Assembly (NCBI GenBank): GCA_000437355.1
Contig: FR899774.1
Coordinates: 107,572 to 171,571 of the forward strand
Source of the DNA: Firmicutes bacterium CAG:460
GTDB taxonomy: Bacteria; Bacillota_I; Bacilli_A; RF39; UBA660
DNA length: 64,000 nt
Direction of reading: 5' to 3'
Part shown: piece after piece, positions 1 through 7,436 of the stretch
Numbering within the stretch: position 1 is the first letter of the stretch
How the letters are laid out: every line of letters starts with the position of its first letter
Notes under the pieces: model-generated
What the model was told of the DNA's origin: nothing
What the model saw: the letters and a program-made list of their open reading frames with translations, nothing else
Database searches by the model: none
Position numbers and translations under genes: made by a program

Positions 1-354
1 TTTCATTTTATCTTCAGTTATATAAACTTGATTTGTTTTATCTGTTACTAAGTCATACGTGCCATTACTATTTTTCATTTTATACATAGCATAAGTTCTT
101 GCTGCAATTGCTTGGGCTTTTAAGGCTTCTTCATTAAATGACGCAGGCATTTCACCAGCTACAACACCAACAATATAATCTTCTAACTCAATATTTTTTA
201 TCTCTCCAGTTGATGTATCTTTTAAAGCCAGTTTTATTTCTTCTTTTACTTCTTCTTTTTTAGCATTATTAAAATAAGTGGTTTCTTTTTTAGAACCACT
301 TATTGCTATAACACTTAAAACTACTACGATTAATAATAATATTTTATTTTTCAT
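1..354 (-). CDS. spoIID: SpoIID/LytB-domain protein, C-terminus beyond window
   Basis: Only the first 118 residues are present; the gene runs off the left edge. I translated it by hand: an N-terminal membrane or signal segment (residues 3-18), a Lys/Glu-rich linker, then the SpoIID signature with YIVGVVAGEMPASF followed by EALKAQAIAARTYA. SpoIID is a peptidoglycan lytic transglycosylase that drives engulfment of the forespore. The start is set by GGAG six bases before ATG. The neighbourhood (a DUF1146 gene just upstream, murA a few kb away) resembles B. subtilis ywzB-murAA-spoIID. LytB-type amidase enhancers share this domain, but the context and spoIIR in the same window favour SpoIID. Confidence 0.85.
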   Translation of the reverse strand, partial: MKNKILLLIVVVLSVIAISGSKKETTYFNNAKKEEVKEEIKLALKDTSTGEIKNIELEDYIVGVVAGEMPASFNEEALKAQAIAARTYAMYKMKNSNGTYDLVTDKTNQVYITEDKMK

Positions 355-374
355 AGCATCTCCATTAAATTATA

Positions 375-560
375 TTATATGTTTAAAAAATCTAGTACAA
401 AATTTGTTAATAAGTAACCAAAAGAAAAACTTAAAACCATTACTAATACTTTAGCTTCAATAGTTTTATTAGCTTTTATAATACCATTAAAGTTTATTCC
501 AGATAAACCAAAAGCACTTACAAAGGTGAAGAATATATATAATAATAACTTAACTAACAT
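375..560 (-). CDS. DUF1146 family small membrane protein (YwzB-like)
   Basis: A protein of about 61 residues with two predicted membrane helices joined by a short basic loop containing IKANKTIEAKVL. The second half (LSFSFGYLLTNFVLDFL) fits the DUF1146/YwzB family. In B. subtilis ywzB sits beside murAA and spoIID, as here. The function is unknown. A GTG at 569 would add three residues, but the ATG at 560 has the better upstream AAAGTGA. The gene overlaps the end of rpiB by 11 bases and ends 20 bases before spoIID, so the three probably form one transcript. Confidence 0.7.
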   Translation of the reverse strand: MLVKLLLYIFFTFVSAFGLSGINFNGIIKANKTIEAKVLVMVLSFSFGYLLTNFVLDFLNI

Positions 561-1008
561 AGTTTTCACTTTCTATTTTATTTATTTTTTCTATTCTTCT
601 TAAATGTCTTTCTTCACTTGGTTCTTTTGTCATAATAAAATTATCTATAATATTATGAATTTCTTCAGTTGGAATGTTGGAACTAAATGCAATGACATTG
701 GCACCATTATGGTTTTTAGCTGTAAAAGCATCATTACTATCAACTACTCTAGCACAACGTATTCCTTTAAATTTGTTGGCAGCTATAGACATACCTATTC
801 CTGAACCACAAACTAAAATTCCTAAAGAATGTTCTTTTAATACATGCTCACATACCCATTTTGCATAATCCGGATAATCATCGTTATCATTATTTATAAT
901 ATCTGGTGTTTCTACTATATAACCAAATTCATTTAGATAATTAATGATATCATCTTTACACTTAACTCCTTGGTGGTCATAACCTAAAAATATTTTTATT
1001 GTAATCAT
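550..1008 (-). CDS. rpiB: ribose-5-phosphate isomerase B
   Basis: The 152-residue protein is of normal length for the RpiB/LacAB family. It interconverts ribose 5-phosphate and ribulose 5-phosphate in the non-oxidative pentose phosphate pathway, in the cytoplasm. It shows GYDHQG near the N-terminus (substrate-phosphate and catalytic Asp-His), the catalytic-Cys region VCGSGIGMSIAANK (Cys about 67) and RHLRR near the end. The ATG at 1008 follows GGGAG with no spacer, so the exact start is doubtful; the next codons are ATT and ACA. It heads the rpiB-DUF1146-spoIID run. A LacA/LacB subunit is unlikely, since only one such gene is present. Confidence 0.9.
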   Translation of the reverse strand: MITIKIFLGYDHQGVKCKDDIINYLNEFGYIVETPDIINNDNDDYPDYAKWVCEHVLKEHSLGILVCGSGIGMSIAANKFKGIRCARVVDSNDAFTAKNHNGANVIAFSSNIPTEEIHNIIDNFIMTKEPSEERHLRRIEKINKIESENYVS

Positions 1009-1049
1009 CTCCCGATTTAATTATACAAAAGATTTTAGAACATGTCTAT

Positions 1050-2264
1050 CTATTTAAAACTTATTTTTTGATTTTCTTTTTCTTCTTTGTCTATTTCAAA
1101 AAACAATTCTGGTTTAAACTTGAAAATATTTGCAATTATATTTGATGGAACTTTTTCTATTTCATTTTTATATTTTAAGACATCTTTATTATATTTAATT
1201 CTAGAATTACTTATTTCATCTTCTAAATCACTTAATTTATTTTGTAAACTCATATAGTTTTTATCTGCTTTTAATTCTGGATATTCTTCTTTTAATAATA
1301 ATATTTTATCTACACTTTTACTTAATGCCTCATTATTTTTTATACTTTCTTCTTTGCTTGTTGCATTTAAAACATTACTTCTGGCTTTTATTATTTCTGT
1401 TATTGTTTTCTTTTCATATTTTGAATAACCTTTTACTACTTCAACTATATTTGGTATTAAATCTGTTCTTTTTTTAAGCAAAATATCTATTGTACTCCAA
1501 CTTTCTTTTACTTGATTACGTAATTTTATTAATTTATTAAATACTATAATTACATATATAATTGGTATTAATATTATTAATATAGATAAAAATATTAATG
1601 CTATATACTTTATTTTATTTATTAATCTTTCACTGTTTATATTTTTTATTTTTTCTATTTCATATTCTTTATCTTTATTACTTTTTTCTAAATTTTCAGT
1701 TTTCTCATTTTCTTGTGTTTTTAAATCATTATTTTTCTTTTTATTTAAAGTGTTTTCTTCAGCCATTTTCTTATTTGTTAAGTTCCATTCTTCATCAGAT
1801 TTATTTTTCATATTGGTACTTTTTTCACTTTGAAGGGCACTGATTTCATCTTGGATAGAATAATATTTTTTACTTAATCCATTTTTAAAGAATTCATTTT
1901 TTTGATTATATTCTAATTCACTTATTTTCTTATTTATTTCTTTTTCTTTAAGGGAATATTTTTCTGTTATTTCTTTAGATAAATCAGAATATTTATTATC
2001 TAACTTAGTTTTATCAGTTAAATATTCTTCATTTATTTTATTTACATTTTCATCATATTTAGTATTTATTTCTTTATTTAAAAGACTATATTTATCATTA
2101 ATTTCATTTATTAGTTTATTTTGTTCTTCTTTAGTAAATTCTTTTGTATTATTTAATTCTTTTAAATTACTTATATTTGGTCTTAATATATAATAACTAG
2201 ATAAAAATGTTATTACACCGATTACTAGACATGTAGTTATTATAGAAAGTATTCTTTTTTTCAT
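1050..2264 (-). CDS. LemA-family protein with long N-terminal coiled coil
   Basis: This 404-residue protein has an N-terminal membrane segment (about 4-27), then about 180 residues of Lys/Glu/Asn-rich sequence with heptad character, a second membrane helix (about 217-240) and a LemA domain (about 241-400). The LemA part shows the family's N-out helix followed by KLIKLRNQVKESWSTIDILL and RRTDLIPNIVE-like sequence (KKRTDLIPNIVEVVKGY). Ordinary LemA proteins are about 180-200 residues with one membrane helix, so the extra extracytoplasmic or coiled-coil half is unusual. AGGTGA precedes the ATG. The molecular role of LemA proteins is not established. No operon partner is evident. Confidence 0.8.
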   Translation of the reverse strand: MKKRILSIITTCLVIGVITFLSSYYILRPNISNLKELNNTKEFTKEEQNKLINEINDKYSLLNKEINTKYDENVNKINEEYLTDKTKLDNKYSDLSKEITEKYSLKEKEINKKISELEYNQKNEFFKNGLSKKYYSIQDEISALQSEKSTNMKNKSDEEWNLTNKKMAEENTLNKKKNNDLKTQENEKTENLEKSNKDKEYEIEKIKNINSERLINKIKYIALIFLSILIILIPIIYVIIVFNKLIKLRNQVKESWSTIDILLKKRTDLIPNIVEVVKGYSKYEKKTITEIIKARSNVLNATSKEESIKNNEALSKSVDKILLLKEEYPELKADKNYMSLQNKLSDLEDEISNSRIKYNKDVLKYKNEIEKVPSNIIANIFKFKPELFFEIDKEEKENQKISFK

Positions 2265-2320
2265 TTTTTAAATCACCTAGAATTATAGTATCATATTTAT
2301 AATTAATTGTCTATTTGAAA

Positions 2321-2339
2321 TGTGGCACAGTGTGCCACA
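2321..2339. repeat. palindrome copy 1 (TGGCACA-G-TGTGCCA core)
   Basis: A perfect 19-bp inverted repeat around a single central base. It shares the core TGGCRCA-N-TGYGCCA with three other copies at 2370-2396, 3019-3045 and 3442-3464. It lies between the LemA gene and the DUF1016 nuclease gene, 31 bases from copy 2. Confidence 0.9.
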
Positions 2340-2369
2340 CATCTTTTAAATTTTAATTTTGTTTTTTTC

Positions 2370-2396
2370 AAAAGGTGGCGCAGTGCGCCACCTTTT
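2370..2396. repeat. palindrome copy 2, likely also a terminator
   Basis: A perfect 27-bp inverted repeat (13 bp per arm) with core TGGCGCA-G-TGCGCCA, starting 9 bases after the DUF1016 stop codon. Read on the minus strand it forms a strong hairpin followed by TTTTG, so it could end that gene's transcript. Confidence 0.85.
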
Positions 2397-2405
2397 CATT
2401 TATAT

Positions 2406-3308
2406 TTACTTTATCTCGTATGTAAGAGGTATTAATTTATCACTTTTAACATAATTTGCTACAAACTTGTCTTGTTCTTTTGTAATTATAATTCCAATTG
2501 TATTCTTTACATTTGGTTCTTTTCTATATTTGTCTATTAAATCCATATAAAACTCTACTTGGGCTTTATCTTCTTTTTTTAAACTACGAAGTTTTAACTC
2601 TACTACAACATAACAATTATATATAATATTATATAGTAGCATATCTATATAATAATCTTTGCTATCAACTGTTATTTTATATTGATTTCCAACCCAAGTA
2701 AAACCACTTCCAAGTTGTGAAAAAAAATCATTTAATTGTAAATATATTATTTTTTCTAGTCCTTTTTCACTCTTTATTTTATTTTTTCCAGACTTAATAA
2801 TAATTGGATTTTTTAGATTATCTGTTATTGATGGCACGTTTGAGGGAATTACTATATCTATTTTTTCGGGTTTATTTAATAATCTTTCATATGAATTATC
2901 TTTTATTACTTGTTTTAACTTTCTATGAGACATATTATTTTTAATACACAAATTAATGTAGTAATTTCTTTTGTTTTCCTCTTTAATGGGTAAAAGAGTT
3001 CTAATTATTGTCCAACTTAAACTGTGGCGCACTGCGCCACAGTTTGGAAATATTAGATAAAATTGCCTAAATCTCTTCATATTTGAGTAATCATATCCCT
3101 TTCCATATTCTTGTGAAAGTCTATTTGACCATTCTTTTAATAAAGCATCTCCATATTTACTTTTCTCTTTTCCGCCTTGAGCTTTTATTATAAGTTTTCC
3201 TATATTCCAGTATGCTTCTGTTATTTCTTTATTGGCTTGTCTTTCCCTTATTGCTTTTCCTATTTCTACTTTTTTAACTAGTGTTTCTACTTCCTTGTAA
3301 CTATCCAT
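2406..3308 (-). CDS. DUF1016/YhcG-family PD-(D/E)XK nuclease
   Basis: A 300-residue protein of the YhcG family. The N-terminal DUF1016 half (about 20-150) shows EAYWNIGKLI, YDYSNMKRFRQFYL and a LSWTIIR element where the family has LSWSHYR. The C-terminal half (about 185-300) is a predicted PD-(D/E)XK nuclease core, with DYYIDMLLY and VVELKLR as the D...ExK residues. YhcG proteins are widespread in bacterial genomes, often in accessory regions; their biological role is unsettled, and defence or mobile-element functions have been proposed. AGGAGG precedes the ATG. The codons for CGAVRH fall on palindrome copy 3. The gene stands alone between LemA and rpmE, both of which look native, so it is probably an acquisition. 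Confidence 0.85.
   Translation of the reverse strand: MDSYKEVETLVKKVEIGKAIRERQANKEITEAYWNIGKLIIKAQGGKEKSKYGDALLKEWSNRLSQEYGKGYDYSNMKRFRQFYLIFPNCGAVRHSLSWTIIRTLLPIKEENKRNYYINLCIKNNMSHRKLKQVIKDNSYERLLNKPEKIDIVIPSNVPSITDNLKNPIIIKSGKNKIKSEKGLEKIIYLQLNDFFSQLGSGFTWVGNQYKITVDSKDYYIDMLLYNIIYNCYVVVELKLRSLKKEDKAQVEFYMDLIDKYRKEPNVKNTIGIIITKEQDKFVANYVKSDKLIPLTYEIK
3019..3045. repeat. palindrome copy 3, inside the DUF1016 coding region
   Basis: A perfect 27-bp inverted repeat with core TGGCGCA-C-TGCGCCA, located within the DUF1016 reading frame where it encodes Asn-Cys-Gly-Ala-Val-Arg-His. It matches the intergenic copies over the 15-bp core and keeps the frame open. Confidence 0.9.
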
Positions 3309-3441
3309 ATTTCCTCCTTTATTTTAATTTCAACATCATTTATTTTTTAATAATTCCTGTAAATATAAAATATATACTATCATAATATGTTTTTTATTAC
3401 AAGGATTTTAGCTATTTTTTCTAAAAAATTTTAATATTAAA

Positions 3442-3464
3442 AAGTTGGCACACTGTGCCAACTT
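3442..3464. repeat. palindrome copy 4, likely terminator of rpmE
   Basis: A perfect 23-bp inverted repeat with core TGGCACA-C-TGTGCCA, 20 bases downstream of the rpmE stop on the minus strand and 134 bases upstream of the DUF1016 start. On the minus strand it is followed by a T-rich stretch, so it can act as the rpmE terminator. Confidence 0.85.
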
Positions 3465-3484
3465 CTATGAAAAGAACAAACTAG

Positions 3485-3697
3485 TTAATTTTGTTCTTTA
3501 TCTAAACCAAATTTTTTATTGAATTTTTCAATATTTCCAGTCTTTTTAGCTTTTCCTTGAGTACCTGTATAGAATGGATGACATTCACTACAAATTTCAA
3601 CATCTATTTTTTCTTTAGTTGATTTTGTTTGAAATGTTGCTCCACATGCACAAGTAACAGTAGCATCTTTTACTTCTGGATGGATATTTGCTTTCAT
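3485..3697 (-). CDS. rpmE: 50S ribosomal protein L31
   Basis: A 70-residue L31 of the zinc-binding type: it starts MKANIHPEV, with Cys pairs at CAC (about 16-18) and [11 protein letters not shown] (about 36-46). These are the four Cys ligands of the classic RpmE form, as opposed to the Cys-less paralogue made under zinc starvation. An upstream in-frame ATG at 3715 is less likely, because GGAAGGAG lies just 5 to 10 bases before the ATG at 3697 and family members begin MK. The gene is single, with its own promoter (3753-3780) and a terminator-like palindrome downstream. Confidence 0.95.
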   Translation of the reverse strand: MKANIHPEVKDATVTCACGATFQTKSTKEKIDVEICSECHPFYTGTQGKAKKTGNIEKFNKKFGLDKEQN

Positions 3698-3752
3698 ATT
3701 CTCTCCTTCCGCCATACCATATTCATGGCATAGTAATTCGTTTTTCTTACAT

Positions 3753-3780
3753 ATTATACCATATTTTATGTTTTTAACAA
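3753..3780 (-). promoter_or_regulatory. predicted sigma-A promoter of rpmE
   Basis: On the minus strand TTGTTA (3775-3780), a 16-base spacer and TATAAT (3753-3758). The leader to the rpmE ATG is about 50 bases. Confidence 0.65.
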
Positions 3781-3868
3781 GGGGGTTTTGCTATTTTTTA
3801 CATTTACTTACTAATTAATGATGCTTAGCTACGGACAGTTTTCATAAATTAAAAATTTGGTATAACTA

Positions 3869-3997
3869 TCATGTTACATCAAATCCTGATATTTTTGTAC
3901 CAGATTCATTTGTTACTGTTTTATATTCTAATCCTGTTAAACTTGTTATTGTATTTCTTGATTTATCTGTATAATTAATAAAACTTGCTAAGCAATA
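3869..3997 (-). pseudogene. possible gene remnant, C-terminal fragment
   Basis: The 3716-4061 stretch has no intact gene apart from the rpmE promoter. On the minus strand 3869-3997 reads as about 42 codons ending in TGA, with protein-like content (SFINYTDKSRNTITSLTG, then YKTVTNESGTKISGFDV). There is no start codon or Shine-Dalgarno, and stops close the frame upstream, so it looks like the tail of a decayed extracellular or repeat-type protein. I do not recognise the family. The rest of the interval holds nothing I can support. Confidence 0.35.
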
Positions 3998-4061
3998 TTA
4001 TTTTGAAATAACTATTGAGATTACAAGTAAGACTGATAAAATGATTAATCATAAATATTAA

Positions 4062-4751
4062 TTATTTTTTTATTATGACATATATCATTTTAGCTATTTC
4101 TTGATGAGCCAGATAGTTCATGTAATAGCTATCTTTTTGTAAGTAATATTTTTCATTTAATGATAAAGCTAATACATCTATAAAAGAAGTATTATATTTA
4201 CCACAGATAGTTTTTAATTTAGAATTTATTTCAATAGCATCTTTTTTAGAAAATGTATTTGTGGGATATACTCCAATTAATATTATATCTTTTTCATAGA
4301 ATTCTCTAATACTTAAAAGAAATAAATCTATTTCTTTTAAGTATTTAGTAATCATTTCTTCAGAAATATTATCCACTAAAGAAAGACTTACAAATTCATC
4401 AATACCAATTGCTATTGTTAAAATATCTGTTTTAGCTATAGTTTGTTTTATTGGTATTCTTGTTGTTTTTCCTAAAGTATTTTCTTTTAAATGTTCATTT
4501 AATTCATGTATTGTTTGATGAACATAAGAAAATTCATAATTGTATGTTCCTAAATCTTTTTTATTTTCTAATTTTTCTTTTAAATAATCATTAAAACTTG
4601 TTCCTGCTACATTATATGGTGTCATACCAATACTAAAACCATCTCCGATAGATGTTAAATTTGTTTTTGATGTTACCCTTAAACTATTAATAATTATTGT
4701 TAATGTTGCTCCGATTATAATTATTAATAATAATTTATATCTTCTTTTCAT
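4062..4751 (-). CDS. SGNH/GDSL-type hydrolase-like membrane-anchored protein
   Basis: This 229-residue protein has an N-terminal membrane anchor (about 5-23) followed by an extracytoplasmic domain with the layout of SGNH esterases. The blocks are degenerate: GDGFSIG where GDS is expected, GIDEF where GxND is expected, and YMNYLAHQ near the end where DxxH is expected. The nucleophile-block Ser is shifted and the Asp of the last block reads Asn, so catalysis is uncertain. GGGGGAG lies 5 bases before the ATG at 4751, which I prefer to the one at 4763. It follows murA on the same strand, separated by the murA terminator. Related proteins act in wall or lipid deacylation, but the substrate here is unknown. 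Confidence 0.6.
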   Translation of the reverse strand: MKRRYKLLLIIIIGATLTIIINSLRVTSKTNLTSIGDGFSIGMTPYNVAGTSFNDYLKEKLENKKDLGTYNYEFSYVHQTIHELNEHLKENTLGKTTRIPIKQTIAKTDILTIAIGIDEFVSLSLVDNISEEMITKYLKEIDLFLLSIREFYEKDIILIGVYPTNTFSKKDAIEINSKLKTICGKYNTSFIDVLALSLNEKYYLQKDSYYMNYLAHQEIAKMIYVIIKK

Positions 4752-4764
4752 AAACTCCCCCATT

Positions 4765-4792
4765 AAAAAATGTAAAGATTTCTCTTTACATT
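4765..4792 (-). terminator. intrinsic terminator of murA
   Basis: A 10-bp stem with a 4-base loop (4769-4792), then TTTTTT on the minus strand. The last two bases of the stem belong to the murA stop codon. The Shine-Dalgarno of the next gene begins within ten bases. Confidence 0.85.
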
Positions 4793-6044
4793 ATATTTCT
4801 TCAATTTTAATATTAGCACCAACACGAGATAATTTGTTGATAATTCGTTCATAACCTCTTAAAATATGTTCGGCATCATTGATAATTGTTGTGCCATCTG
4901 CTAGAAGTCCTGCGGTAACAAGGGCTGCTCCAGCTCTAAGGTCTGTTGCTGTTATAGTTTTTCCATGCAATTTTGTTGGTCCAGTTATTTTAGCATGTTG
5001 TCTTTCAGCTTCAATATTTGCTCCCATTAAGTTTAGATACTTAACATGCCCCATTCTATTTTCCCAGATTGTTTCTTCAAATAACGATATCCCATTTGCT
5101 TGTGTTAATAACACTGACATTGGTTGACCTAAATCGGTTGGAAAACCTGGATAAACCACTGTTCTTACATTTGTGGGTTTTAAATTTGCACTTTTATTTA
5201 ATATCATTTTATGGTTATTTAATTTAAAATTAACTCCCATTTCTTGTAGTTTATTTAATAAAACTATATTATGTTCTGGTATCATTCCATCAATTTCTAA
5301 GTTATCTCCGAGAAGAGCTCCCATTATGATGTATGTTCCAGCTTCTATTCTATCTGGTATTACTTTAATTTCTGCTCCATGAAGTTCTTTTACTCCTTCA
5401 ATTTTTATTTCTTCTGTTCCTGCTCCAGTTATTTTTGCTCCCATGTTGTTTAGAAGTTCTGCTATGTTTACTATTTCCGCCTCACGAGCTGCATTATTAA
5501 TAATTGTTGTACCTTTGGCTAATGTTGCTGCAATCATGATATTTATTGTTGCTCCAACCGATGCAAAGTCTAAAAAAATATTGGCTCCATGAAGTTCTTT
5601 AGCATCAAGGATGTACTTTGAGTCTTCTTTTGTAATTGTTGCTCCAAGAGCCTCAAAGCCTTTTAAATGTAAATCAATTGGTCTTGAACCGATATTACAT
5701 CCACCTGGAAAATACATTTCAACATGTTTGTATCTAGCAAGTAGTGAACCCATAAAATAATATGATGCTCTTAATCTACTACTTAGATTTTCTGGTATTA
5801 CAACATTTTTCATATTTGATGCATCAATATCAATATTATCTTTATTATTAATAACAGATACATTTAATAATTTTAATATTTCAATAAGGGCATCTCTATC
5901 AGATATATTTGGAACATTAGAAATATGAACATTGCCATTTGCCATAATTGCTGCAGGTATTAATGCAACAACACTATTTTTTGCTCCCCCAATTTTGATT
6001 TTACCACTTAAAGGTTTGTTTCCTTCAATTATTATTCTTTTCAA
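4791..6044 (-). CDS. murA: UDP-N-acetylglucosamine 1-carboxyvinyltransferase
   Basis: The 417-residue protein has the normal MurA length. It transfers enolpyruvate from PEP to UDP-GlcNAc, the first committed step of peptidoglycan synthesis, in the cytoplasm. GAKNS near residue 20 holds Lys22 and Asn23. The active-site loop reads PGGCNIGSRPIDLHL with the catalytic Cys at 116 (the fosfomycin target). A Gly-rich FPTDLGQP motif lies near 305. The protein ends in the usual ERIINKL region. AGAGGTGA precedes the ATG. Its presence shows that the organism makes a cell wall. EPSP synthase is excluded by the Cys loop. Confidence 0.97.
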   Translation of the reverse strand: MKRIIIEGNKPLSGKIKIGGAKNSVVALIPAAIMANGNVHISNVPNISDRDALIEILKLLNVSVINNKDNIDIDASNMKNVVIPENLSSRLRASYYFMGSLLARYKHVEMYFPGGCNIGSRPIDLHLKGFEALGATITKEDSKYILDAKELHGANIFLDFASVGATINIMIAATLAKGTTIINNAAREAEIVNIAELLNNMGAKITGAGTEEIKIEGVKELHGAEIKVIPDRIEAGTYIIMGALLGDNLEIDGMIPEHNIVLLNKLQEMGVNFKLNNHKMILNKSANLKPTNVRTVVYPGFPTDLGQPMSVLLTQANGISLFEETIWENRMGHVKYLNLMGANIEAERQHAKITGPTKLHGKTITATDLRAGAALVTAGLLADGTTIINDAEHILRGYERIINKLSRVGANIKIEEI

Positions 6045-6090
6045 AATAAATCACCTCTTTATAATATTTATGGCATAGAAAAAAGAAATA

Positions 6091-6495
6091 TTATTGTTCT
6101 TTTCCACATACTTTGCAATATTTTGAGTCACCATCAATTAATTTACCACAATATTTACAATATATTTTATTATTTGATAATCCATTTTTTATTGCAGATG
6201 TAGCTATTTCTATTCCTTCTTTATTTATATTCGCTTTTCTTATTACATTTTCTTTCATTATATCTTCACGATTATCTAATACTTCTTTTTCAGCATTTAT
6301 TTCTACATCTTTTGATGTTGAAATAATATCTTTTAAATCTTCTTTACTATATTTTATCATGTGTTTAGTAGCTTTTATTTGTCTACTCATCCATTTTCCT
6401 CTTAACTTTGGACTTACCATTAATGCTATAGTAAAAATAAAAGATAAACCAATTAAAATTGGTACTATATAAAATAATATTTCCAAAATAATCAC
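6091..6495 (-). CDS. membrane protein with C-terminal zinc ribbon
   Basis: The 134-residue protein has an N-terminal membrane helix (about 3-27), a charged helical middle (about 38-105) and a C-terminal double-CxxC zinc ribbon (CKYCGK...CKVCGKE, about 112-132). Small proteins of this plan are common in Firmicutes and their roles are unknown; the ribbon may mediate protein contacts. The start is a GTG without a convincing Shine-Dalgarno. The gene lies between mntP and murA on the same strand. Confidence 0.6.
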   Translation of the reverse strand: MIILEILFYIVPILIGLSFIFTIALMVSPKLRGKWMSRQIKATKHMIKYSKEDLKDIISTSKDVEINAEKEVLDNREDIMKENVIRKANINKEGIEIATSAIKNGLSNNKIYCKYCGKLIDGDSKYCKVCGKEQ

Positions 6496-6556
6496 ACTCG
6501 TTTCTATAACGATTATAACATTTATTGGTTAAGTTGTAAATTAATTGATATTTATT

Positions 6557-7090
6557 TTACAGTATATGATATAAACCTAGTAATATAAGAAGAATTATAC
6601 CAATTAAACTTGCATATTTACCAATAAATTTATTAGAATACTTACCTATTAATAAACCAATTGCTGTAAATGAAAAACTACATACTGAAAAAATAAAACT
6701 TGCTAACATAAATTTATTAGTAATTTCACTTATACCTAAACCTATAGTAAAAGAGTCAATGCTTACACTAAATGCTAAGAAGATTAAACTAATTAAATTA
6801 ATATTTATATTTATTTCTTCTTTTTTAAAATATTGTATTGCTAAGTTTACCCCTAGAATAATAAGTATTAAGCCTAAAACTATGTTACTTGCTATATTAA
6901 AATAATTCATTATGGTAATACCTATTTTATTACCAATAATGGGCATAAAAAAGTGGAATATACCTACTACAAAAGGAAACAATGTTAAAAATTTATTATT
7001 TTTTATTATTGCTCCCATGCTTAAAGATAAAGAAAAAGTATCCATTGATAAGGATACTCCTATTAAAATAATGGATACTAATTCTTGCAT
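6557..7090 (-). CDS. mntP: MntP-family manganese exporter
   Basis: The 177-residue integral membrane protein has six predicted helices in two repeats of three. Each repeat starts with the family's acidic signature: SMDTFSLSLSMG at 15-26 and SIDSFTIGLG in the second repeat; GIFHFFMPIIG lies in the second helix of the first repeat. These Asp residues in the membrane are typical of MntP (formerly DUF204), which exports Mn(II). The related sporulation protein YtaF has a similar fold, so MntP is the best but not the only call. GGTGAT precedes the ATG. No riboswitch (yybP-ykoY type) is evident upstream. Confidence 0.75.
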   Translation of the reverse strand: MQELVSIILIGVSLSMDTFSLSLSMGAIIKNNKFLTLFPFVVGIFHFFMPIIGNKIGITIMNYFNIASNIVLGLILIILGVNLAIQYFKKEEINININLISLIFLAFSVSIDSFTIGLGISEITNKFMLASFIFSVCSFSFTAIGLLIGKYSNKFIGKYASLIGIILLILLGLYHIL

Positions 7091-7253
7091 ATTATCACCA
7101 ATTAATTATATGTGAAATACAATTTTATATACAAGCTATTATAGCAAAAACAAAAATAAAATAGCAAATCCAGTAATAATTATAATTGATTATACATACT
7201 TTTTTTCATTTAATTTAAAATAATAAAATTAATGTTTCATTATTTGGTAAGTT

Positions 7254-7394
7254 TCAGTTATTTTCATAACTACTTATTGCTTTAGCACTAATATTTATTT
7301 TTTGTGCTAATTCTTCTTGATTTAATTCTTTTTCCTTTCTAAATTTTGCTATGTTTTTTCCAACATTCATACGTACTTCTCTTTCAAAATACAT
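7254..7394 (-). pseudogene. truncated XRE-type HTH protein
   Basis: The 46-residue frame carries the first three helices of a Cro/CI-type HTH (NVGKNIAKFRKEKELNQEEL, then AQKINISAKAISSYENN) and stops right after the recognition helix, where full repressors continue for at least 15 more residues. The likely start is the ATG at 7370 (MNVGKN); the ATG at 7394 would add eight residues. The remainder of 7091-7436 shows no further coding capacity, so this is a broken or minimal regulator. A 9-bp-arm palindrome lies just upstream. Confidence 0.6.
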
Positions 7395-7396
7395 AA

Positions 7397-7420
7397 TACC
7401 ACATTTAAATTAATGTGGTA
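7397..7420. promoter_or_regulatory. inverted repeat, possible operator of the truncated XRE gene
   Basis: TACCACATT and AATGTGGTA are separated by six bases. The repeat lies 3 bases upstream of the XRE frame and 17 bases downstream of spoIIR. There is no T-run on either side, so an operator is more likely than a terminator. Confidence 0.45.
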
Positions 7421-7436
7421 CCTATTTATTCGAGAG

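Noticed and set aside
4879..5382. Plus-strand frames opposite murA
   Set aside because: They are antisense shadows of a well-conserved gene and contain no protein motif.
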